Positions 23,039 through 30,576 of a stretch of DNA of 33,167 nucleotides are shown piece after piece (the stretch's first letter is position 1; every line of letters starts with the position of its first letter). The DNA is taken from NCBI GenBank assembly GCA_014727915.1, contig WJMO01000013.1, positions 1 through 33,167 of the forward strand, read 5' to 3'. The translations under genes were made by a program, and so were the position numbers. The DNA is from Candidatus Altarchaeales archaeon (GTDB lineage Archaea; Altiarchaeota; Altiarchaeia; IMC4; SCGC-AAA252-I15). The notes beneath the pieces are model-generated. The model was not told where the DNA came from, made no database searches, and saw only the letters and a list, made by a program, of their open reading frames with translations.

Positions 23039-23518
23039 ATGGGAAACCCTAAGCCTAAACCCCCTGCTAGCGGCGGATTACCCGCCTCTGAGAGCCTGTG
23101 GCTCCCACCCCACTACGGTGGTGAGCTGAGGAAGAAGGGGGGGTTGGACAAGACGGTCTACTGGGATGTGGAGGAGGTGGTTGACTTCATATTCCCCCGC
23201 AGGTACCAGCCCACCTACCACGCCGTTGCCTGCGACTTCCTGGCGTTGGTGTTGGAACGCGACTATGTGATGAAGAAGGACATCAAGGACTTCCTCAAGG
23301 CGAAAAACTACAGCAAGAGCACGCTGGAGAACAAGATAATACCCAAGCTGGTCCGGTTCGGCCTGCTGAAGAGGGAGCGCGAGATAACTTCGGGGCTGGG
23401 GAAGGGCAGGGCTTTGATACTGAGCGAGTCGCTGACGTTCTCCAACTACCTCGAGCGCATCGGCTTCGCCTGGAACATGCTCGTTTCGACCAGCCGGAAG
23501 AAGAAGGTGAAGGGATAA
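23039..23518 (+). CDS. putative winged-helix DNA-binding protein
   Basis: A Pro-rich N-terminal tail (about 45 residues) precedes a likely winged helix: VEEVVDFIFPRRYQPTYHAVACDFLALVLERDYVMKKDIKDFLKAKNYSKSTLENKIIPKLVRFGLLKREREI, with the recognition helix around SKSTLENKIIPKL, then a wing-like GLGKGRALILSES. The C-terminus is basic (RKKKVKG). It is probably a local transcription factor; target unknown. The ATG lies about 28 bases after a weak TTTCTTAA box. It converges on the KaiC-like gene with seven bases between stops. The 22846-23038 spacer is AT-richer and otherwise empty. Confidence 0.7.
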   Translation: MGNPKPKPPASGGLPASESLWLPPHYGGELRKKGGLDKTVYWDVEEVVDFIFPRRYQPTYHAVACDFLALVLERDYVMKKDIKDFLKAKNYSKSTLENKIIPKLVRFGLLKREREITSGLGKGRALILSESLTFSNYLERIGFAWNMLVSTSRKKKVKG

Positions 23519-23525
23519 GGCTAGG

Positions 23526-24278
23526 TTAAAGGCTGTGTACCCTGACTCCCTCCCCTCTCTCGAACTCTATGGTGTTTATGTTCTCGCTGTGCTTTGTGTT
23601 CCTCATCTTCCTCACTATGAGGTGCCGGCCCGCGTCGGGTCCTTCGACGTTGTAGTGCATCGTGATGACTCCGTCGACCATGAACTCTTCGATTCCGTAC
23701 TTGCTGATCTTGCCGTCGTCCAAAACATCGGATATCAGGACCGACGTGAGTCCCATGCTCTGGAGCCTGTAGTTTATCCCCAGCATGGTCCTGCGCACGT
23801 TCTCCGTGTTGCTGCTGCCGTAGGTCTTCACCGTCTCGATGAGGCTGTCCAAAGCGCTGAAGCTGTCCACGATGGCTCTCTTCGCGCCTACCGTCTGCAC
23901 AGCCTTCGATATTATCCCCAGCACGGAGTCCAGGGTGAAGCTGCTCTGCGTCGAAAGCGTGTACTCCCCCGCCCTCTCGGGGAAGGCTATCCCGGACAGG
24001 CTCGCATCCACTATTATCAGCTTCTTCTCGTCCTCCAGCTTCTGGAGGTCGAATCCCATGTGCATCATGTCCTCCTTTAGTATCTTGGGGTTCTGCTCGA
24101 AGCTGACCAGAACACCGGCCTCGCCGTGTTCGACAGCCCCGTTGTATAGGAACTGTGTTGCCATTATGCTCTTCCCCGTTCCGCAGCCTCCGGCCAGGAG
24201 CATCACCCTACCCCTTGGGAAGCCGCCTTCCAACAGCTCGTCCAGTCCAGGTATCCCGGTAGGACATCTCTCCATCAT
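23526..24278 (-). CDS. single-domain KaiC/RAD55-like RecA-superfamily ATPase
   Basis: This 250-residue ATPase opens CPTGIPGLDELLEGGFPRGRVMLLAGGCGTGKS, the KaiC/RadB-type start with Walker A GCGTGKS (near residues 31-37). It continues with QFLYNGAVEHGEAGVLVSFEQNPK (the catalytic Glu position) and a Walker B-like AKRAIVDSFSAL. Single-domain archaeal KaiC-like proteins act as signalling or assembly ATPases, for example ArlH in the archaellum, but no archaellum genes are near. Its ATG overlaps the stop of the membrane coiled-coil gene, so the two products are probably made together and may form a complex at the membrane. Confidence 0.88.
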   Translation of the reverse strand: MMERCPTGIPGLDELLEGGFPRGRVMLLAGGCGTGKSIMATQFLYNGAVEHGEAGVLVSFEQNPKILKEDMMHMGFDLQKLEDEKKLIIVDASLSGIAFPERAGEYTLSTQSSFTLDSVLGIISKAVQTVGAKRAIVDSFSALDSLIETVKTYGSSNTENVRRTMLGINYRLQSMGLTSVLISDVLDDGKISKYGIEEFMVDGVITMHYNVEGPDAGRHLIVRKMRNTKHSENINTIEFERGEGVRVHSL

Positions 24279-24841
24279 TTTTTACCTTCCCCCTTTCTTT
24301 TTTTGATCTTGGTCTCCAACTCTATTAGCTTCTTCTGGTAGTCCTGTGTTATGTTGCTGAAGCTCTTCTCGTCCAGCATCCTCTTGTGGTATTTGTCCCT
24401 GGTGGCCTCTATCATCCTCTCGATCTCCTCCCTCTCCTCCTCAAGCCTCCCCAGCTCGCTGCCTTCTCCAGTGCTCGTCCTTTCCATCTCCCCCAGCCTG
24501 TCCCAGTGGCCCCTCTTTATGCCGTCGCTCATGGGCTTGTTGGCTGTTACCTTGTCGATCTTCTCGACCTCGGAGGACAGTATCGAGTCCAGGTCCCCCC
24601 TTCGCGCCTTCAGCTCGGCGTTCACCTCCTTCAACTCCGCGCTCACGCGCATTAGGGCTCTCTTCTTCTGCCTGATCTGCTTTTCAAGCCCGTCCCGGGT
24701 CTGTGTGAGGTTGTAGGTGTAGAGAAGCGCCAGGATCCCGAAAACGAAACCTACCAGCCCTAAAGTGCTCAGGTCCATCCCCCCATCCTTTGGGGTTGCT
24801 GTCGCTATGGCTGTCGTCGCCAGCATCAATAATGGATTCAT
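24275..24841 (-). CDS. membrane-anchored coiled-coil protein
   Basis: This 188-residue protein has a hydrophobic start (MNPLLMLATTAIATATP, possibly a signal sequence) and a membrane segment STLGLVGFVFGILALLYTYNL (about residues 25-45). Long heptad-rich coiled coils follow (GLEKQIRQKKRALMRVSAELKEVNAELKARRGDL; RLEEEREEIERMIEATRDKYHKRML), ending in DEKSFSNITQDYQKKLIELETKI, a short motif seen in several archaeal coiled-coil proteins. The body is probably cytoplasmic. Four-base overlaps on both sides tie it to a winged-helix protein upstream and the KaiC-like ATPase downstream, so it is a candidate scaffold or receptor stalk. No family name can be given. Confidence 0.7.
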   Translation of the reverse strand: MNPLLMLATTAIATATPKDGGMDLSTLGLVGFVFGILALLYTYNLTQTRDGLEKQIRQKKRALMRVSAELKEVNAELKARRGDLDSILSSEVEKIDKVTANKPMSDGIKRGHWDRLGEMERTSTGEGSELGRLEEEREEIERMIEATRDKYHKRMLDEKSFSNITQDYQKKLIELETKIKKRKGEGKK

Positions 24842-25164
24842 CCTTCCTCTTCCCCTTCCTCCGCCTGGGCCTCATCTCCCCCCTCTTTGGAGACTCTCTC
24901 CAGGTATCTTACCAGGCCTTCGAGCTCGTGCGCCACGTCCTCGCCCAGCTCCGTTAATGTGACGAATTTTATGCGTCCGTCCCGTTCGAACTCGACCAGA
25001 CCGTATTCCCTGAGCTCCTCGATTATCTTCAGCGTGTGGGTGTATGTGCAGTCGTTCTCCTTTGACAGGACCGAGGCGTACTTCTTCTCCTTGCTCTTCA
25101 GGCTCAGTATTATCCCAGCCGGCTTCTCATGCAAAAGCAGGTTGACTATCCCTCGCTCACTCAT
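24838..25164 (-). CDS. winged-helix protein heading the KaiC-like cassette
   Basis: This 108-residue protein, MSERGIVNLLLHEKPAGIILSLKSKEKKYASVLSKENDCTYTHTLKIIEELREYGLVEFERDGRIKFVTLTELGEDVA, is a clear MarR/archaeal-type winged helix, with the recognition helix around TYTHTLKIIEELREYG and a wing RDGRIKFVTLT. It ends in an acidic tail rich in Glu, Gly and Ala. The ATG at 25164 follows GGTGG; an upstream start at 25188 would add eight hydrophobic residues and is unlikely. Its stop overlaps the coiled-coil membrane gene (ATGA). It might regulate the cassette or be its output, acting directly on DNA. Confidence 0.8.
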   Translation of the reverse strand: MSERGIVNLLLHEKPAGIILSLKSKEKKYASVLSKENDCTYTHTLKIIEELREYGLVEFERDGRIKFVTLTELGEDVAHELEGLVRYLERVSKEGGDEAQAEEGEEEG

Positions 25165-25216
25165 CCAAACCACCAGTAAGATATACACATCTATTAATAT
25201 ATTCCACAGTATGCTT

Positions 25217-25579
25217 CTATCTCTTCTCTGCTTTCACCGTGACCTTACCCTCCTTGTGCTCCACAACCAACGTTTCCTCGTCTATGGGGGAGGGTGTGAA
25301 GTAGCTGTTGTGGAATTTGACGTCTCCGTCCTCCTTCTTCTCCAGTATGAGGTCGACGCTTATCGCGTTTGGGGTGGCTGAAACCTCAACATCCTCCTCG
25401 CTGTAACCCTTGACCCTCGTCTCCAAGACAACCCAATCCCCTTCCTCCCTTATCTCGGCGTGCAATTTCAAGGTTGCTGGCTTATGGCTGCCGTGGCGGT
25501 TGAAGAAAGGGGTCATGACTATGTCTTCGACCATGTACCTGTGCTCTTTTCCACCGCCTCCCTCGAGGCCGTCTTCCAT
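25217..25579 (-). CDS. Hsp20/CS-domain-like small chaperone
   Basis: Residues 40-120 follow the alpha-crystallin pattern: beta strands WVVLETRVKGYSEEDVEVSATPNAISVDLILEKK, then FHNSYFTPSPIDEETLVVEHKEGKVTVKAEKR, matching the Hsp20 'F-x-R-S-F-x-L-P-x-x-V-D-x-x...Y-x-x-G-V-L-x-V' core. The final I-x-I motif needed for oligomer formation is not present, so it may be a smaller assembly or a CS-domain protein. The N-terminus is Gly/Glu rich and His containing. It follows rpoL by 21 bases on the same strand and is probably part of the csl4-rpoL transcript. Confidence 0.78.
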   Translation of the reverse strand: MEDGLEGGGGKEHRYMVEDIVMTPFFNRHGSHKPATLKLHAEIREEGDWVVLETRVKGYSEEDVEVSATPNAISVDLILEKKEDGDVKFHNSYFTPSPIDEETLVVEHKEGKVTVKAEKR

Positions 25580-25600
25580 GGTAAAAAAATAGTAGGGGTC

Positions 25601-25858
25601 TTATTTAAGCTTGGCTGACAGTTCCTTGGAGAACTGTTTCCAGGTCTTGTCCAAGCCAGTGACCGCCTTCTTCAAATCGGCCATGGCATCATCCCCCTCC
25701 ACGTGAAGCCTCACATCCTTGTAAAGCGGGTGGGGCTCATACCAGTAGGCGTCGACTCCCGAATCCTGCAGGAGCTTAGACAAGGCTACCGCAACCTCCT
25801 TCTCGTCGAACTTCACCTCAACGACGCCCTTCTTCTTCTCCAAAAACTCGAACTCCAT
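25601..25858 (-). CDS. rpoL: DNA-directed RNA polymerase subunit Rpo11 (RpoL)
   Basis: This 85-residue protein of the Rpb11/RpoL family pairs with Rpo3 in the polymerase assembly platform. The features are a short beta strand start (MEFEFLEKKKGVVEVKF), the helix KEVAVALSKLLQDSGVDAYWYEPHPL with the diagnostic PHPL, then VRLHVEGDDAMADLKKAV and a C-terminal helix. The usual acidic E-x-H-T-L-x-N-L helix is diverged (KEVAVALSKLL), so this is a rather unusual member. The ATG at 25858 lies one base after the csl4 stop; an in-frame GTG at 25870 is less likely. Confidence 0.85.
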   Translation of the reverse strand: MEFEFLEKKKGVVEVKFDEKEVAVALSKLLQDSGVDAYWYEPHPLYKDVRLHVEGDDAMADLKKAVTGLDKTWKQFSKELSAKLK

Positions 25859-25859
25859 C

Positions 25860-26417
25860 TTAGAAATCACTCACTTTACCGTAGTCCTTGGCTATCTTCC
25901 GCTTCTCGATGTGCCCGCATGATGGGCACTTCAGCTTGTCCTTGCCCTTGTCCGACTTCTCCATCTCCTTCCTGCACCTCTTGCAGAAGGCCTTCACGAC
26001 GCCGTAGTCCCCTTTGGTGGAGATGTCGATGACGTTACCGTCCATCTTCACGACGGTGGCCTTCACTATGTCCCCTATGCCGAACAGGTCCTCTGGCTTC
26101 TCAACGTAGCTGTCGTCTATGTTGGAAACGTATATTGCGGTCCTCTCGTCTATGTTGCCCTTCTGGCCTGCGATCTTGCTCACGATTACCGTGACCATGC
26201 TGGTCCTGAAGCCCATGACCTGCCCGAACACCGTCTGCCCGACAGCCAAGGCGGGAAGTCCCTTGCCCTTTACCTCGGCCACGTGCCTCTTGGAGTCGAT
26301 AGCCTTGAAACCGACTTTCGCCGCGTATATCTTGCCTTCTTCGGCGTATGTACCCTCCCCGGGCGTGAACTCCTCGATGGTGCCCAGGTAATCGCCGACC
26401 ATAACCTTATCATCCAT
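25860..26417 (-). CDS. csl4: exosome complex RNA-binding subunit Csl4
   Basis: This 185-residue protein has the three Csl4 parts in order. The N-terminal domain is MVGDYLGTIEEFTPGEGTYAEEGKIYAAKVG. The S1 domain is about 60-145 (VGQTVFGQVMGFRTSMVTVIVSKI, then VEKPEDLFGIGDIVKATVVKMDGNVIDIST). The C-terminal zinc ribbon has CKRC-x(n)-CPSC. Csl4 sits on the cap of the archaeal exosome and selects RNA substrates, linking to DnaG. The RNA polymerase subunit rpoL follows after one base, an arrangement that couples RNA synthesis and decay genes. A TTTATAGTATATAGG TATA region about 35 bases upstream of the ATG is the likely promoter. Confidence 0.95.
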   Translation of the reverse strand: MDDKVMVGDYLGTIEEFTPGEGTYAEEGKIYAAKVGFKAIDSKRHVAEVKGKGLPALAVGQTVFGQVMGFRTSMVTVIVSKIAGQKGNIDERTAIYVSNIDDSYVEKPEDLFGIGDIVKATVVKMDGNVIDISTKGDYGVVKAFCKRCRKEMEKSDKGKDKLKCPSCGHIEKRKIAKDYGKVSDF

Positions 26418-26468
26418 TCTGCAAAAATATCCTCTCTCTTAGACCTATATACTATAAACTACGCATAT

Positions 26469-26499
26469 AAAAAACCCCTAGAACGTCTGTTACCGGGGG
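26469..26499 (-). terminator. intrinsic-type terminator after ahcY
   Basis: On the minus strand, directly after the ahcY stop, CCCC (26498-26495) pairs with GGGG (26478-26475) around an inner AAC-AGAC-GTT hairpin, and a run of six T follows (26474-26469). The position is right for ending the ahcY transcript ahead of the csl4 promoter. Confidence 0.5.
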
Positions 26500-26500
26500 A

Positions 26501-27745
26501 TCAAGTGCCCTCCTCCCAGCTTTCCAGGTATTTCCGCTGCTCGGGTGTGAGCTCGTCTATCCGCACTCCCATGGTCTCCAGCTTCATCCGAGCCACCATC
26601 TCATCCACTTCCCTCGGTATCATATGCACGCCGGCTTCGAGGTCGTTGTCTTGGATGTACCTGCAGGCCATGCTCTGGTTGGCGAAGCTCATGTCCATGA
26701 CCTCGCTCGGATGCCCTTCGGCTGCCGCGAGGTTCACCAGCCTGCCTTCGGCGAGGAGGTAGATGTGCCTGCCGTCCTTCAGGTCGTACCTTTCCACGTT
26801 GTCCCTTATGGTCTTCTTGCCCTTGCTCATCTTCTCGAGCTCGGGTATGTCTATCTCGATGTTGAAGTGCCCGCTGTTGCAGACCACCGCGCCTGATTTC
26901 ATCTTCTCAAAGTGACGTTTGCCTATGATATCCCGGTCCCCGGTGACCGTTATGAAGATGTCTCCCATGCAGGCCGCGTCGTCCATGGGCATGACCATGT
27001 ACCCGTCCATGGCCGCCCGCAACGCGAGTATCGGGTCGACTTCCGTGACGATGACCTGCGATCCCATGCCCTTCGCCCTGGCTGCCACCCCCCGGCCGCA
27101 CCACCCGTATCCTCCGACCACAACGACCTTGCCCGCGAAGAGTATGCTGGTGGCCCGGAGTATGCCGTCGATGGTGCTCTGCCCCGTTCCATAATGGTTG
27201 TCGAACATGTGCTTGGTGTCCGCGTCGTTGGTCGCCATCACCGGATACTTCAGCGCACCGTCATTCTCCATCGCCCGCAGCCTTATGATTCCGGTGGTGG
27301 TCTCCTCGCACCCTCCCCTAATGTCCTTCAGAAGCTCTGTCCGCTCCTTGTGGACGGTGAATATGAGGTCGGCGCCGTCGTCGATTGTTATGTTGGGCTT
27401 GTGGTCCAATACCCTGTTGATGTTCTCATAGTACTCCTCGTTGGTCTCCCCCCTCCACGCGTAGACGTCCACTTTGTTCTTCGCGAGGGCGGCGGCCACG
27501 TCATCCTGAGTGGACAACGGGTTGCAACCGGTTATGGCGACCTTGGCTCCCCCCGCTATCAGCGTCTCCACCAACACGGCGGTCTCCTTAGTAACGTGCA
27601 GCGCGAAGCCTACGCTAACGCCCTTCAACGGCTTGTCTCTCCTGAAGCCCTCCCGTATCCTCATCAGCACGGGCATGTGGGCTTCAGCCCATTCTATCTT
27701 CATCCTACCAGAGCCCGCAAGCTTCATATCCTTTACGCCGCTCAT
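26501..27745 (-). CDS. ahcY: adenosylhomocysteinase (S-adenosylhomocysteine hydrolase)
   Basis: This 414-residue protein matches the archaeal/thermophilic type of SAH hydrolase. [17 protein letters not shown] at the N-terminus, the substrate site [39 protein letters not shown] and the NAD-binding [34 protein letters not shown] are all present, as is [11 protein letters not shown] near the end. It cleaves SAH to adenosine (or inosine in some archaea) and homocysteine, feeding the methionine genes elsewhere in this window. The start ATG at 27745 is set by family length and a TTAATATTATA box upstream. The much longer open frame reaching to 28702 runs through an opposing gene and is not real. Confidence 0.97.
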   Translation of the reverse strand: MSGVKDMKLAGSGRMKIEWAEAHMPVLMRIREGFRRDKPLKGVSVGFALHVTKETAVLVETLIAGGAKVAITGCNPLSTQDDVAAALAKNKVDVYAWRGETNEEYYENINRVLDHKPNITIDDGADLIFTVHKERTELLKDIRGGCEETTTGIIRLRAMENDGALKYPVMATNDADTKHMFDNHYGTGQSTIDGILRATSILFAGKVVVVGGYGWCGRGVAARAKGMGSQVIVTEVDPILALRAAMDGYMVMPMDDAACMGDIFITVTGDRDIIGKRHFEKMKSGAVVCNSGHFNIEIDIPELEKMSKGKKTIRDNVERYDLKDGRHIYLLAEGRLVNLAAAEGHPSEVMDMSFANQSMACRYIQDNDLEAGVHMIPREVDEMVARMKLETMGVRIDELTPEQRKYLESWEEGT

Positions 27746-27751
27746 TTTGAA

Positions 27752-27786
27752 TGAAACTATTAAGAGTATAATATTAATAACCTTGG
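27752..27786. promoter_or_regulatory. shared AT-rich divergent promoter, ahcY / glycosyltransferase
   Basis: The 54-base spacer has TATAATATTAATAA (27761-27775 region) readable as TATA on the plus strand, about 28 bases before ATG 27800, and as TTAATATTATAC on the minus strand before the ahcY ATG at 27745. GGAAGGTG also precedes the plus-strand start. Confidence 0.5.
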
Positions 27787-27799
27787 AAGGTGTTCCCTC

Positions 27800-29023
27800 A
27801 TGGATGGTAAGGCCCGGAAGAAGATACGGGAGGTCGGCGACGCCGACATAGTGGTCGCGACCCCAACCTACAATAATGTCTCCACGGTGGCGTTCGTCAT
27901 CTGCCAGATCGCCCGGGGCTTGGAACGGAATTTCCCCCGGCGGAAGTCCGTGATACTGGTATCGGACGGCGGCTCGACCGACGGAACCCCTGAGGTCTCG
28001 CGTGTGGTGAAGACCAAGGCAGACAAGATAGTATTCAAATACGACCCATACGATGGGGTGGTGGGGAAGGGCGCTGCCATCCGCTCCACATTCGAGATAG
28101 CGGAGGAGCTTGGCGCGAAAGCCTATGCGATGATAGACTCTGACATGCGGAGCGTCAGCCCCGAGTGGATGAAGCTGCTCCTGGGCCCCTGCCTGAAGCG
28201 GGAGTGCGACCTCATCACGCCGTACTACAGCAGGTACAAGTATGACGGGACCATCACCAACTTCATAACCCACCCTATGACGCAGATGCTGTTCGGCAAG
28301 CGGATACGACAGCCCATCGGCGGCGACTTCGGCCTGTCCAAGAGGCTGTTGGATAGGATGCTGGGCAGCCCGTTGATCGACAGGCCGGAGACGAACAGGT
28401 TCGGCATCGACATCTTCATGACAGGCACCGCGTTGGGGGAGGGCCTGAAGGTCGGGGAGGCCGTTCTGGGCGTTAAGACGCACGATGCCAAGGACCCGGC
28501 GGGGGACTTGAAGCCCATGTTCAACGAGGTATTGAGGAGCCTGTTCAACGTCATGGACCACTACCGGGAAGTCTGGTGTGGTGTTCGCGACAGCCATGCT
28601 GTTAAGAGGTACAGGGGGGATATAAGGTTCAGCGAGCCGGAGCCGTTCGAGGTGAACGTGCAGGTCATGCTGGACAGCTTCCTGAAGGCCCGGAAGAGGC
28701 ATTCAACGTTCCTGAAGAAGGTGTTTCCCGCGGAACTTTCCCGGAGCATCGAGGCCATCTCCGACATGAAGGAGTCCTTCTACTTCGGCAGTGACCTCTG
28801 GGTCGACACGGTATACAACATAGCTCCAGCCTACCTCGCGGCTGACGAGAAGGCGAGAGCGAGGATCCTGGACCTTTTCTGCGGTCTCTGGCTGGGTAGG
28901 GTGGCATACTTCACCATGGAGAGCAGGGACATGAACAACCGGGAGGCGGAACACCTTATAGAGGATCAGGCTTTGAAGTTCGAGGAGCGGAAGAGCGAGC
29001 TAGAAGAGCTCCTATGCATGTAA
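27800..29023 (+). CDS. GT-A glycosyltransferase resembling glucosyl/mannosylglycerate-type synthases
   Basis: The 407-residue protein has an N-terminal GT-A domain: [36 protein letters not shown], a [10 protein letters not shown] loop, the metal-binding IDSDMRS (DXD-type, near residues 113-117) and [22 protein letters not shown] acceptor segment. Residues 250-400 form a helical C-terminal domain, [16 protein letters not shown] then [20 protein letters not shown]. This architecture (no membrane helix, PIGG motif, helical tail) recalls GT78/GT81-like enzymes making glucosylglycerate or mannosylglycerate. A simple GT2 role in glycan synthesis remains possible. The gene is leaderless or short leader and ends one base before the aldolase. 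Confidence 0.7.
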   Translation: MDGKARKKIREVGDADIVVATPTYNNVSTVAFVICQIARGLERNFPRRKSVILVSDGGSTDGTPEVSRVVKTKADKIVFKYDPYDGVVGKGAAIRSTFEIAEELGAKAYAMIDSDMRSVSPEWMKLLLGPCLKRECDLITPYYSRYKYDGTITNFITHPMTQMLFGKRIRQPIGGDFGLSKRLLDRMLGSPLIDRPETNRFGIDIFMTGTALGEGLKVGEAVLGVKTHDAKDPAGDLKPMFNEVLRSLFNVMDHYREVWCGVRDSHAVKRYRGDIRFSEPEPFEVNVQVMLDSFLKARKRHSTFLKKVFPAELSRSIEAISDMKESFYFGSDLWVDTVYNIAPAYLAADEKARARILDLFCGLWLGRVAYFTMESRDMNNREAEHLIEDQALKFEERKSELEELLCM

Positions 29024-29024
29024 A

Positions 29025-29600
29025 GTGGCTGAAGAGTACGTTGGGCGGAAGTTCGAGACGGAGTTCGTGGAGGGTGACCCACCTCATTCAGAGATTGTGG
29101 GAGAGATAATCTCGGCGGGTAAGGCCCTTCACGCCATGGGCTTGACCCCGGAGAACGCCGGCAACATATCAGTGCGCACTGAAAATGGGCTGTTGATAAC
29201 GGTCGGGGGAGTGAGCAAAGGCGAACTGAATCCAGATGACGTTGTTGAAGTGGTCGACTTCAACTTCTCAAGGGTGAAGGCAGTCGGCAGGAAAGAACCT
29301 TCGAGCGAGGTGCCCATGCACTGGCTCATCTACCAATGTTACCCGATGGCCAAGGCCGTGATACACGCACATGACATGCTGGCAGTCGATAACGCGGACA
29401 AGCTAAAGCTTACCGCCGGCGTTCACTCGACAAAGGAGATGGCATCATATGGCACCGAAGACCAGGCCTACCAGGTCGTGGAGGCTTTGAAGCACGTCCA
29501 ATACGCAGTGATACGCGGGCACGGCATCGTGTGCATGGGAGAATCACTTGATGAGGCGTTGGAGCTCATAATCAACGTCCATAAATCTTTGAAAAAATGA
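29025..29600 (+). CDS. class II aldolase/adducin family protein
   Basis: This 191-residue Zn-dependent aldolase is of the fuculose-1-phosphate type. It has NAGNISVRTENGLLITVGGVSKGEL (phosphate-binding Gly/Ser region), SSEVPMHWLIYQ (catalytic Glu), the VIHAHD His pair and RGHGIVC (third zinc His). These enzymes split ketose-1-phosphates into DHAP and an aldehyde. MtnA lies four genes downstream on the same strand, so a methylthioribulose-1-phosphate or deoxyribulose-1-phosphate substrate is plausible. The start is GTG at 29025, one base after the previous stop. It overlaps the GNAT gene by four bases. Confidence 0.85.
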   Translation: MAEEYVGRKFETEFVEGDPPHSEIVGEIISAGKALHAMGLTPENAGNISVRTENGLLITVGGVSKGELNPDDVVEVVDFNFSRVKAVGRKEPSSEVPMHWLIYQCYPMAKAVIHAHDMLAVDNADKLKLTAGVHSTKEMASYGTEDQAYQVVEALKHVQYAVIRGHGIVCMGESLDEALELIINVHKSLKK

Positions 29601-30091
29601 AGGTAGCCTTCAGGCGGGTCCGTGAAAAAGACCTGAAGAGGCTGAATGACATAGTGAACGACGAGGAGACCGCCCGCTTTCTCCATCTAATCCCGCCCGT
29701 TTCGTTGAAGAAGACCCGCGAGGCCTATGAGGAATTCAAAAGGAAAAGACACCATTGGTATGTGGTTGTCGTGGACGGAGACATCGCGGGCTCGTTCACT
29801 CTGAACCCCAACCCGAAGAACACTAAATGCGCTCACGTCGGGCGGTTCGGGATATGCATCGCCCGTGAATACTGGGGCTTGGGCGTCGGCGACAGGATAA
29901 TACGCTACGCGCTCCGGGAAGCGAGGAAGCTAAACCTTAAAAGGGTCGAATTGACGGTTGTGAAAGGCCATAGGCGGGCTATCCGCCTCTACAGGAGGCA
30001 CGGGTTCAAAAAGGAGGGGGTTAAAAAGGATGCGTTCAAAATAAAGGGTAGATACCATGACATGATGGTCATGGCGAGGTGGTTGGGTTGA
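29597..30091 (+). CDS. GNAT family N-acetyltransferase
   Basis: This 164-residue protein is a RimJ/RimI-like GNAT: FRRVREKDLKRLNDIVND at the start, the central VVVVDGDIAGSFTLNP strands, then GRFGICIAREYWGLGVGDRIIRYALREAR with the acetyl-CoA pyrophosphate loop (R/Q-x-x-G-x-G/A as WGLGVGDRI), and VVKGHRRAIRLYRRHGFKKEG at the C-terminus. Substrate could be a protein N-terminus, an amine or a small metabolite. The ATG overlaps the aldolase stop (ATGA) and its stop overlaps the flavodoxin start, so it is part of a tight operon. Confidence 0.9.
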   Translation: MKVAFRRVREKDLKRLNDIVNDEETARFLHLIPPVSLKKTREAYEEFKRKRHHWYVVVVDGDIAGSFTLNPNPKNTKCAHVGRFGICIAREYWGLGVGDRIIRYALREARKLNLKRVELTVVKGHRRAIRLYRRHGFKKEGVKKDAFKIKGRYHDMMVMARWLG

Positions 30092-30561
30092 AATCATTGG
30101 TGGTCTACTACTCCCGGTCGGGCAACACGAGAAAGGTCGCCGAGGAGGTCGCGAATCTCTTGGGCGCTGAAATCGACGAGATAGAAGAGGACAAGTCCAG
30201 GGGAGGCCCCCTGGGTTTCATATTCTCCTGCCTTGATGGTGTCCTGAAGAAGGAGGCCCGTATCAGGATGCCCGAGGCCAACCACTCCCAGTATGACCTG
30301 CTTGTGTTAGGCACTCCCGTGTGGGCTGGCAGCATGTCCACTCCGATGAGGTCCTATCTGAAGCTCGCGTGCAAGTCCCTGCCCCGGGTGGCTTTCTTCT
30401 GCACCCACGGAGGTTCGGGGGCGAGCAAGGCCTTTTTGGAGATGTCCAAGGTCTGCGGGTCGGACCCCATAGCCACACTGGCTTTGACCGAGAAGGAGCT
30501 CGCCCAACAACGCTATGGGGGGAAGGTCAAATCCTACGTGGAGGAGATTATTAACTCATGA
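30088..30561 (+). CDS. flavodoxin family protein
   Basis: This 157-residue flavodoxin-like protein has the FMN phosphate loop at the start (LVVYYSRSGNTRKVAEEVANLL), a second FMN loop at GTPVWAGSMSTPMRSYLK and a third strand VAFFCTHGGSGASKAF. Such proteins transfer electrons or act as quinone reductases. The start is TTG at 30088 overlapping the GNAT stop, with GAGGT seven bases before; a GTG at 30079 is an alternative. It is co-transcribed with the GNAT and the aldolase. Confidence 0.88.
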   Translation: MKSLVVYYSRSGNTRKVAEEVANLLGAEIDEIEEDKSRGGPLGFIFSCLDGVLKKEARIRMPEANHSQYDLLVLGTPVWAGSMSTPMRSYLKLACKSLPRVAFFCTHGGSGASKAFLEMSKVCGSDPIATLALTEKELAQQRYGGKVKSYVEEIINS

Positions 30562-30576
30562 GACAAATCATTATCA

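Noticed and set aside
26912..27754. A 280-codon plus-strand open frame opposite ahcY
   Set aside because: It is an antisense shadow of a certain gene, His/Pro/Arg-rich without domain signs.
26501..28702. A 733-codon open frame on the minus strand extending ahcY far upstream
   Set aside because: The extra 319 codons lie opposite the glycosyltransferase gene, which has clear motifs, and match nothing in the SAH hydrolase family. The family start and TATA box are at 27745.
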